Source: Anaerolineales bacterium | Lineage (GTDB): Bacteria > Chloroflexota > Anaerolineae > Anaerolineales > DRMV01 | Length of the DNA: 12,732 nucleotides | Reading direction: 5' to 3' | NCBI GenBank assembly: GCA_015484985.1 | Contig: WFUL01000081.1 | Location: 1 to 12,732, forward strand | In this document: one piece after another, positions 7,400 through 12,076 of the stretch | Layout: the number at the start of each line of letters is the position of its first letter | How positions within the stretch are numbered: the first letter of the stretch is position 1 | Made by a program: the position numbers and the translations under genes | The notes under the pieces: generated by a model | Told to the model about the DNA's origin: nothing | Database searches by the model: none | Seen by the model: the letters and a program-made list of their open reading frames with translations, nothing else

Positions 7400-8599
7400 C
7401 TACTTATACGGCAGGAACTGCAGCGGATCCACCTTACCCCACGCCTGATTCATCAGTTCGACATGCACATGGGGACCTGTCGATCGTCCTGTACTTCCCA
7501 TGGAGCCTATGATTTGCCCCTGGAAAACCTCTTGCCCGCATCCGACAAGAATTTGACTCATATGAGCGTACAGGGATTGCCAACCATTGCCATGGTCGAT
7601 CACCACCACATAACCATAACCGCCGTAGTGCCATCCAGCATAGACCACCACACCATGATCAACGGCGTATATCGGCAGGCCCATAGCCCCCGCGATGTCA
7701 ACGGCAGGATGTACGGGGCTGAAGTATGTGGTAATAATTTTTGTGGTGGTAGGCCAGACGAACGTATACGTACCAATAGGTCCATACCCAATGGGTCCAC
7801 ACTCACCCGGTCCCTTCAAGGGCGCATAGGCCAGTCGCTCGCGGATAAAGCGCGGCATGCGCCAGTCAATGTCTAATTTCGCTCCGGGAATGAACAACAA
7901 AGTTCCCGGTTCGATGTTTTTGGATGCCTCTTCATCCAGTAACAGGGATGGGTCCAAATCGTTTGTGGGATAATCTACAATGGCTTCCGGTTCAACGCCG
8001 AACTTCTCCGCCACTTTCTGTAAAGTATCTCCTTCTTCCCACTCGTATAGAATGCCATCCTGGGGCGGGATGGTCAACTTAATCCCCGGCTTCAGGGTAT
8101 GGGGGTCCCGTTCCAGAGCTTCCACATTGCTCCAGAAAATCGTCTCCACCTTCAGACCGAATTTCTCGGCGATGCTGGACAGGGTATCTCCCCGGCGCAC
8201 GATGTACGTAATAGGTTCGGTCCGGTCCAATTTCGGCAGGTCGGTTTCCAGGATCAAAGCCCGTCGAATGCCGGTAATCACCGACGTAGTCGGGAAAGGA
8301 GGGAGGGAGGCCAAGACGACCGTACTTTCACTCTCTTCCTCGGATTCCCCAGATTGGGGCGTCGCGGCCGCCAACACAGCCATGTTACTTTGCGGGGTCA
8401 GGGTGATGTTACTGGGGAAACCCACCTGACGGAAAAACAGCGCCGTCCCAACTAACGTAACCACCACCATCACGTGTAGGAAGACCCGTCCCAGGGGTTC
8501 CAAAAGCCCCATCTGCGCTAGGCGATCAAACGTCCAAAACTCGGCGCCAGGAACCTCGTCCTCGGACACCACCGGGTTTTGGATGTTACTCTCGTCCAT
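7400..8599 (-). CDS. LysM-domain M23 family metallopeptidase (membrane-anchored)
   Basis: The 399-residue cell-wall protein has a cytoplasmic N-terminus (1-37), one membrane segment (about 38-57, VFLHVMVVVTLVGTALFF), and a low-complexity acidic linker. Two LysM-type peptidoglycan-binding repeats follow (about 130-178, beginning TYIVRRGDTLSSIAEKFGL, and about 183-238, beginning YEWEEGDTLQKVAEKFGV). A C-terminal M23/lysostaphin-like domain follows, with H297-x3-D301, H346 and the H377-V-H379 motif as zinc ligands and catalytic residues, so it should be active. It would cleave peptide cross-links of the wall outside the membrane during growth or division. Start at 8599 is chosen over a longer frame to 8665, because AGGAGG lies at 8607-8612 and a good promoter places the transcript start near 8646, downstream of the longer start. 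The iscA-like gene follows closely. Confidence 0.9.
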   Translation of the reverse strand: MDESNIQNPVVSEDEVPGAEFWTFDRLAQMGLLEPLGRVFLHVMVVVTLVGTALFFRQVGFPSNITLTPQSNMAVLAAATPQSGESEEESESTVVLASLPPFPTTSVITGIRRALILETDLPKLDRTEPITYIVRRGDTLSSIAEKFGLKVETIFWSNVEALERDPHTLKPGIKLTIPPQDGILYEWEEGDTLQKVAEKFGVEPEAIVDYPTNDLDPSLLLDEEASKNIEPGTLLFIPGAKLDIDWRMPRFIRERLAYAPLKGPGECGPIGYGPIGTYTFVWPTTTKIITTYFSPVHPAVDIAGAMGLPIYAVDHGVVVYAGWHYGGYGYVVVIDHGNGWQSLYAHMSQILVGCGQEVFQGQIIGSMGSTGRSTGPHVHVELMNQAWGKVDPLQFLPYK

Positions 8600-8652
8600 A
8601 AAACAGCCTCCTGGAAAGCTCGATGTAAACCTCCGTTCCAACGTCAGCCCCC

Positions 8653-8681
8653 ATCTTACCCGCATCCATAGGCCCCGTCAA
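8653..8681 (-). promoter_or_regulatory. Sigma70-like promoter of the M23 peptidase gene
   Basis: On the minus strand TTGACG (8681-8676) and TAAGAT (8658-8653) are separated by exactly 17 bases, each matching five of six consensus positions. Transcription would begin near 8646, giving a leader of about 47 bases before ATG 8599. The promoter is divergent from that of the tRNA gene. Confidence 0.65.
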
Positions 8682-8726
8682 GGGTAATTCTCTGATTTTT
8701 CCCTTCATCCTCCTCAATCGAGAACG

Positions 8727-8735
8727 TGCTAAAAT
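8727..8735 (+). promoter_or_regulatory. Extended -10 element of the tRNA-Ser promoter
   Basis: TGcTAAAAT at 8727-8735 is an extended -10 box ending 15 bases before the tRNA 5' end. No good -35 hexamer is seen at the right distance, which is common for extended -10 promoters. Confidence 0.45.
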
Positions 8736-8750
8736 GGAGATGCAACGTAT

Positions 8751-8838
8751 GGAGGGATGGCCGAGTGGACGAAGGCGGGGGACTTGAAATCCCCTGTGGG
8801 CCTCGGGCCCACCGCGGGTTCGAATCCCGCTCCCTCCG
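8751..8838 (+). tRNA. tRNA-Ser (anticodon UGA)
   Basis: The 88-base gene folds as a class II tRNA. The acceptor stem is GGAGGGA (8751-8757) with TCCCTCC (8831-8837) and G as discriminator base. The D-arm contains the TGGCCGAGTGG start typical of serine tRNAs. The anticodon stem GGGGA/TCCCC encloses the loop CTTGAAA with anticodon TGA. There is a long GC-rich variable arm, and a T-arm with GGTTCGAATCC. The 3' CCA is not encoded (CCT follows). It reads UCA-type serine codons. No intrinsic terminator follows directly. The change in base composition begins right after its 3' end. Confidence 0.95.
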
Positions 8839-8851
8839 CCTGGCAGGACAG

Positions 8852-8908
8852 GGCCCGGAAGCATCCGGGCCAAAAGCAGGGCTCGCGGCTCAGGCGAGCC
8901 GCGAGCCC
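8852..8908 (+). other. Two adjacent strong hairpins between tRNA-Ser and the next gene
   Basis: Hairpin one is GGCCCGG (8852-8858) with CCGGGCC (8865-8871) and loop AAGCAT. Hairpin two is a perfect 13-bp stem, 8879-8891 with 8896-8908, around a four-base loop AGGC. Neither is followed by a T-run; the second is followed by AAAAAGGAGA, the ribosome site of the 98-aa gene. They are therefore unlikely to be intrinsic terminators and may act in tRNA 3' processing, mRNA stability or translation control, or be part of an element end. Confidence 0.6.
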
Positions 8909-8926
8909 GGAAAAAGGAGACCAAAA

Positions 8927-9223
8927 ATGGCTAACCCCATTATAGACGTTTCCCTTTACTTTTCAAAGACCAGTCCCTATCAAATCTGGATTCGGTCATC
9001 GGGAAAGGATCCTGCCGCGTATTTCCCATTCCGATTAGAAGGGTTCAAAGCATGGCCAAACGACCCTAATACCTTGTACCGTTCCTTCGAACGAGAGACT
9101 GAATTTGCTGCTTGGGCCAAGAAAATTCTGAAAGCTGTTGCAAATTTAGAAAACAAGAGGTTGCGATTGATGATTCCGACCGAGGACGACCAGATCGTTT
9201 TTTCGGATTTCCAAGTCAGATGA
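8927..9223 (+). CDS. Hypothetical 98-aa protein, low GC
   Basis: I do not recognise this family. The product has no cysteine, signal or membrane segment. It mixes strands and helices: an N-terminal strand-rich part (IIDVSLYFSKTSPYQIWIRSSG), an aromatic middle (YFPFRLEGFKAWPNDPNTLY), a helix (ERETEFAAWAKKILKAVANLE), and an ending in two strands (RLRLMIPTEDDQIVFSDF). It looks like a small soluble alpha/beta protein. Start ATG 8927 is fixed by AAGGAG seven bases upstream, and longer in-frame versions would run into the tRNA gene. GC is about 44% by hand count against about 60% for neighbours on the left, suggesting transfer. No promoter or terminator separates it from tRNA-Ser, so it may be read through from the tRNA. 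Its stop overlaps a possible ATG of the next frame. Confidence 0.65.
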   Translation: MANPIIDVSLYFSKTSPYQIWIRSSGKDPAAYFPFRLEGFKAWPNDPNTLYRSFERETEFAAWAKKILKAVANLENKRLRLMIPTEDDQIVFSDFQVR

Positions 9224-9255
9224 AAAGGCCAAGCATTAGTGCTGGAGATACGCGC

Positions 9256-9834
9256 ATGAGCCAGAAAACCCCCAGCCGCTTTTCGGAAACCCTGCCTCGC
9301 ATCCTGCCCCTGGAAGAGGCGGCCCAGGAACTGGGGATGCCCGTCGAACACTTGACGGATTTGGTACAATCAGGGCGAGTACCCGCGTACCTTGCTCCGG
9401 ACGGCAAGAGCATGATGGTACCTGTTCCCCTGCCCGAACAGCCCCAGGCCCTCCAACCCGCTACCGATGGCAACGGGGAGGTCAAGCGCCCCCTCACCTT
9501 GGAGGAAATCAACGCGCGTCTGGCCGCCGTGAAGAAAGAGGATTTTGCACATTTGGAGGGGAAAGGGATTACAGTAGCAGAAGCTCTGCAAAAGTATGGT
9601 ATTTCAAAAACAACACTATACCGTTGGGTCCGAAGGGGGTATGTGCGTATTCTCCGCAAAGGCTCGAGCAAAAACAGCCCCACCCTTTTAGACGAATCTG
9701 ATATAGCATTTTGCTGCAAAGTTCAGAAAGTACGGATAGAAGTAGGAATTCCTCGTGGCGCCCCTTTGCTTGATGCACAAGGTACACCCCATTTGTTACG
9801 AAGACCTTTATCCCTTGTTAAAGGGGCCGAATAA
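9256..9834 (+). CDS. Protein with two MerR/excisionase-like HTH domains
   Basis: The 192-residue putative DNA-binding protein has a first helix-turn-helix unit at about 14-57 (LPLEEAAQELGMPVEHLTDLVQSGRVPAY). A proline-rich linker and helix follow, then a second unit at about 104-152 (ITVAEALQKYGISKTTLYRWVRRGYVRIL). Both have the 'xxEAAxxLGxxxxxLxxxxxxGxxPA' layout of the MerR/excisionase (HTH_17-like) class, here without an effector domain. The gene is a compositional chimera: about 63% GC to near 9540 (residue 95), then about 46%. Start ATG 9256 has GGAG eight bases upstream. An ATG at 9220, overlapping the previous stop, is an alternative without a ribosome site. It lies just ahead of the operator-bearing promoter at 9862, so it could regulate it, or act as an excisionase-type factor of an integrated element. 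Both roles are inference. Confidence 0.7.
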   Translation: MSQKTPSRFSETLPRILPLEEAAQELGMPVEHLTDLVQSGRVPAYLAPDGKSMMVPVPLPEQPQALQPATDGNGEVKRPLTLEEINARLAAVKKEDFAHLEGKGITVAEALQKYGISKTTLYRWVRRGYVRILRKGSSKNSPTLLDESDIAFCCKVQKVRIEVGIPRGAPLLDAQGTPHLLRRPLSLVKGAE

Positions 9835-9848
9835 AAGCCCCCTTTTTT
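9819..9848 (+). terminator. Intrinsic terminator of the HTH gene
   Basis: AAAGGGG (9820-9826) pairs with CCCCTTT (9839-9845), and the T-run extends to 9848. The stop codon of the HTH gene (9832-9834) lies in the loop. It isolates this gene from the operon that starts 23 bases downstream. Confidence 0.8.
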
Positions 9849-9861
9849 ATTTAGGGATTGT

Positions 9862-9899
9862 GTTCCTATCTTGACAGATAGGAACTATCGTGCTACACT
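9862..9899 (+). promoter_or_regulatory. Strong sigma70 promoter with inverted-repeat operator over the -35 box
   Basis: TTGACA (9871-9876, full consensus) and TGcTACACT (extended -10, hexamer 9894-9899) are 17 bases apart. GTTCCTATC (9862-9870) and GATAGGAAC (9877-9885) are perfect 9-bp inverted copies, and the six bases between them are exactly the -35 hexamer. A dimeric protein bound there would block sigma factor. Transcription should start near 9906, about 95 bases before the first start codon at 10001. Confidence 0.8.
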
Positions 9900-9943
9900 A
9901 CTCACAACCCCGGCGCCTCGTGGATCCCTTTTCCGGAAAGCGC

Positions 9944-9991
9944 GGCGCACCTCCGGGAGGCGACACGGGGCGTCGGGGGCGCACCTCCGGG
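9944..9991 (+). repeat. 14-bp direct repeat in the operon leader
   Basis: GGCGCACCTCCGGG occurs at 9944-9957 and again at 9978-9991, 34 bases apart start to start. The second copy runs into GGAGCAAGGG, the ribosome site of the first gene. Between the copies is a small hairpin possibility, CGAC (9961-9964) with GTCG (9972-9975). The leader is otherwise non-coding if the promoter at 9871 is used. Confidence 0.55.
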
Positions 9992-10000
9992 GAGCAAGGG

Positions 10001-10345
10001 ATGAAAGAGTTTCGGGAACTCAAAGTGCTCTGGTGCGATTGTGGGGAACCCATCATTCAAGGCCGGAAGAAGTCGGGATGGGTTGAACGTTTTTCCCGCT
10101 ACGGAATGCGTGTTCACGAATGTCCCCGGTGCCATGTCTTGTTCCGCAATTTGCGCGATACCCCTCCGGCTCACGTCTGCTCCCGCCTCGTGTGCCGGTT
10201 TTGTTTTTCCGAATACGAAAACGGACGACGCATTCGCGGGAGCGGATGTCTGGTCTGCAACGCATCGCCGGAAAAGGTCCTCATCCCCTATCCCGACCTC
10301 CCCCGAATCGTCCTCCGAAATTTCGAACGCCTGGAGATCGCCTGA
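10001..10345 (+). CDS. Small double zinc-ribbon protein
   Basis: The 114-residue protein has nine cysteines. They are arranged as WCDCG (C12, C14) with HECPRCH (C41, C44), then C60, and CRFC (C65, C68) with GCLVC (C83, C86). This suggests two zinc ribbons, the first with an unusual C-x-C knuckle. The C-terminus (PDLPRIVLRNFERLEIA) is basic to hydrophobic without a motif. No catalytic residue or membrane segment is seen, so binding of nucleic acid or protein is the usual expectation for such proteins. Start ATG 10001 is preferred because the longer frame from 9890 begins upstream of the expected transcript start (about 9906), and GGAGCAAGGG precedes 10001. It is the first gene of the operon. 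Its stop TGA overlaps the next ATG by one base (TGATG), so translation is coupled. I do not recognise the family. Confidence 0.75.
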   Translation: MKEFRELKVLWCDCGEPIIQGRKKSGWVERFSRYGMRVHECPRCHVLFRNLRDTPPAHVCSRLVCRFCFSEYENGRRIRGSGCLVCNASPEKVLIPYPDLPRIVLRNFERLEIA

Positions 10346-10560
10346 TGGGCGTGTGTTGGGCCTATCTTCCCGACGGCAACGTTTGTCGTCGACCCGTGGT
10401 CACGGTCGATCCCTACCGCGGCTTCGCCGTCTGCGAGCAGCACGCCATCTGGGTGTGTACGAACTGCGAAACCGCGAATTCGGTTCGCGACGAAACGTGC
10501 GAGGACTGCGGGATGCCGAGGGCGATCTCGGAGCCGGGAGTACTTGATGAGGAGACGTAG
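10345..10560 (+). CDS. 71-aa protein with RanBP2-type zinc finger
   Basis: The small protein has two predicted zinc sites. The first uses C4, C14, C30 and H33 (CWAYLPDGNVC and CEQH), resembling a small treble-clef-like site. The second is WVCTNCETANSVRDETCEDC, which fits the RanBP2 zinc-finger pattern W-x-C-x2-C-x3-N-x6-C-x2-C exactly (W36, C38, C41, N45, C52, C55). In eukaryotes this finger binds single-stranded RNA or ubiquitin; it is less common in bacteria. The tail (EPGVLDEET) is acidic. It starts at the overlapping TGATG junction with the previous gene and so is translationally coupled. It ends 33 bases before the next start. Function unknown; nucleic-acid or protein binding is the reasonable guess. 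Confidence 0.75.
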   Translation: MGVCWAYLPDGNVCRRPVVTVDPYRGFAVCEQHAIWVCTNCETANSVRDETCEDCGMPRAISEPGVLDEET

Positions 10561-10593
10561 AAGAAGGTTGGCCCCCTCAATCGGAGGGAGATC

Positions 10594-10892
10594 ATGACCG
10601 ACTTCCCAACGTACGAAATGCTCTCGGAGTACATGCAACGAGCAGACCGCATTCGTGTAGAGCGAGCGCCTGGGGGAGGATTGCGGCTGGTGGGCCACGC
10701 CGTCTCCACCGCCTTGTGGATCGTTTCAAGGACCCGCAAAACCCCATGGGATTGTGGGGAAACCCCATCTGGCGCAGTCCGAGGTTCGCCTACGTACACG
10801 CCGTGGACGTCCATCGCTGGGAAGTGGTCGGTGTGGAGATCACCCCCGAATACATGCGTCTGTACCCCCTGGACCTGGAGTTGTCGAAATGA
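10594..10892 (+). pseudogene. Frameshifted small gene, possible paralogue of the following one
   Basis: The first part is read from ATG 10594 (ribosome site GGAGGGAG): MTDFPTYEMLSEYMQRADRI, then an arm to LRLVGHAVSTAL. The natural C-terminal part is one frame back: NPMGLWGNPIWRSPRFAYV, then HAVDVHRWEVVGVEITPEYM and RLYPLDLELSK with a stop TGA at 10890-10892. The total, 299 bases, is one short of 100 codons, as expected for a single lost base. The break lies somewhere in about 10700-10750; an A4C4 run at 10738-10745 is a suspect place. Codon phase there (CGC AAA ACC) does not suit canonical -1 slippage, so mutation or an assembly error is more likely than programmed frameshifting. The restored stop overlaps the next ATG as ATGA, which supports the restored frame. 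No known domain was recognised. Confidence 0.65.
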
Positions 10893-11287
10893 CCGTATAC
10901 ATCGGCTACGGAACCCTATCGGACTTTTTGGCTTACCTGGACGCAAACCGGCCTGTGTACCTGTCCCTTCCCGCCCGACGGGAGCGACGGGACTTCATCG
11001 TACGAGAGACCGTGTACCTGGTGGCCGCGCAGATCCGAGATGACGGGGTGCATTACTTCGCCGCTCGGGTGGCCTCCCATATGCGCACCCTTCAGGAACG
11101 CAACGGCAACGGCGGCGATCGGGGCGCGGTCGAAGGGCTGAAGGAAACGATAGAGGCCCGCCTGCGGGCGCAGGGTCTGAACGTCATCCCGGCCTATGTC
11201 CATATACCGGAGGAGGCCCGTTATCTGGGCGTTCCGGACGTGGACGAGAGGGACGCCTCGCCGACAAAGGGCGCGGCGAGAGGCTAA
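10889..11287 (+). CDS. Hypothetical 132-aa protein
   Basis: No family was recognised. The N-terminus (MTVYIGYGTLSDFLAYLDANR) resembles that of the preceding broken gene (TDFPTYEMLSEYMQRADR), hinting at an old duplication. A strand-rich part follows (VYLSLPARRERRDFIVRETVYLVAAQI, VHYFAARVASHM). After it come a charged linker (NGNGGDRGAVEG), a helix (LKETIEARLRAQGLN) and a tail with VIPAYVHIPEEARYLGV. The protein is soluble, without Cys clusters or membrane segments. ATG 10889 overlaps the restored stop of the previous frame (ATGA), which fixes the start better than the longer frame from 10754. The next gene starts 22 bases after its stop. The operon position suggests it works with the zinc-ribbon and membrane proteins around it. 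Confidence 0.68.
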   Translation: MTVYIGYGTLSDFLAYLDANRPVYLSLPARRERRDFIVRETVYLVAAQIRDDGVHYFAARVASHMRTLQERNGNGGDRGAVEGLKETIEARLRAQGLNVIPAYVHIPEEARYLGVPDVDERDASPTKGAARG

Positions 11288-11309
11288 AGTGTTGATAGAG
11301 GAGCGGACG

Positions 11310-11525
11310 ATGGCCGAGTACCTGTGCGCTGCGTGCGGAACCCGGGCCAAAGGCGAGGGCGTCTTCTACTGCCCCCGGTGCGGCGCCCGGCTCCGGGTCG
11401 TGCGTCCCAGTCCTTTTCAGGGCATGGAGAACCTGCCCGGCTGGAAGATCCTGCTCTGGAAGTCCCCGAACCCCCATCCTCCTGCATCGTGGTCGGGACA
11501 ACGGGCAGACGTACGGAAGATGTAG
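11310..11525 (+). CDS. 71-aa single zinc-ribbon protein
   Basis: The N-terminal zinc ribbon is C6-x2-C9-x11-C21-x2-C24 (LCAACG and YCPRCG), typical of short 'zinc_ribbon' modules seen at the start of many bacterial accessory or membrane proteins. The remainder (PFQGMENLPGWKILLWKSPN) is tryptophan- and proline-rich and ends in a basic tail, with no second ribbon or membrane span. Start ATG 11310 follows AGAGGAG six bases upstream. Its stop is eight bases before the next start and overlaps that gene's ribosome site. Together with the genes at 10001 and 10345 it makes three small predicted zinc-binding proteins in one operon. Role unknown. Confidence 0.7.
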   Translation: MAEYLCAACGTRAKGEGVFYCPRCGARLRVVRPSPFQGMENLPGWKILLWKSPNPHPPASWSGQRADVRKM

Positions 11526-11533
11526 GAGGGGAG

Positions 11534-12076
11534 ATGAAGCGACGCTTGGCGGCAGCGGTGACGCTTCTCGTGGGATTTTTGCTCGGCTCCGTGATCCAGA
11601 GCGCCATGACGCATCGAGTCCTTGTGGCGCAAAGCCGGGCCTTGCAGGCGCAGGCCCTTGCGACGGCCTGGACTGCGGCCGGCGTCCTGATCCTGCTTCC
11701 GGTCGTCATGGTTCTGATGGGGACGGTCCTGTGGTTGGGGCGTCGCCTTCTGGCGGAGGAGAAGGCGCGTTCTGCGCCCCGCCTCGCCGCCGAGGCCCCG
11801 GAGATGCTCCGGATACTGCTCTGGCTGGAAACGGCTCGTCTGCTAAGCGTGCTGCGCCGTGAGTCCGAGGCTGTGCTCCCCGGCGCTCCTCGCTCCTTCG
11901 TTTTGGATGGGGACGGTCCTTTTGATGCGGACGGCGGCGCACATTTCCCGTCGAACGACGAAACCCTCGAAGACCCCGCGGTCGATGAAGGTCCCTTCAT
12001 CCTCCCGGCGTCGTTCGGGTGGATGCAGACCGACGATGCCGGCGTTCGATCCGACCGGGAGTTCTGGGGATGGTAA
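11534..12076 (+). CDS. Two-TM membrane protein with acidic cytoplasmic or surface tail
   Basis: The 180-residue protein has a short basic start (MKRR), a first membrane helix (about 5-25), and a short loop containing a Gln/Ala-rich helix (VAQSRALQAQALATA). A second membrane helix follows (about 48-69) with an RR stop. The positive-inside rule puts both ends in the cytoplasm, so residues from 70 onward form a cytoplasmic domain. That domain has a helix (APEMLRILLWLETARLLSVLRRE) and a disordered acidic tail (DGDGPFDADGG, NDETLEDPAVDEGP) ending in WGW. No family recognised. AGGAGGGGAG directly precedes ATG 11534. The last seven bases overlap the start of the lipoprotein gene, so the two are translationally coupled and probably act at the membrane together. 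Confidence 0.65.
   Translation: MKRRLAAAVTLLVGFLLGSVIQSAMTHRVLVAQSRALQAQALATAWTAAGVLILLPVVMVLMGTVLWLGRRLLAEEKARSAPRLAAEAPEMLRILLWLETARLLSVLRRESEAVLPGAPRSFVLDGDGPFDADGGAHFPSNDETLEDPAVDEGPFILPASFGWMQTDDAGVRSDREFWGW

Noticed and set aside
8600..8665. Longer N-terminus for the M23 peptidase (start at 8665)
   Set aside because: The extension starts upstream of the predicted transcript start near 8646 and lacks a ribosome site, whereas 8599 has AGGAGG well spaced.
8839..8926. Possible small SRP (4.5S) RNA because of a CCGGAAGCA-like stretch
   Set aside because: The conserved SRP Alu/S-domain loop with GGAAGGAAGCA is absent; the bases form two simple perfect hairpins instead.
9862..9885. Resemblance of the GTTCCTAT/ATAGGAAC arms to the yeast FRT recombination site
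   Set aside because: The arms look alike but the spacer is the -35 hexamer and is two bases shorter than the 8-base FRT core, and no recombinase is nearby. Coincidence is the simpler reading; operator fits better.
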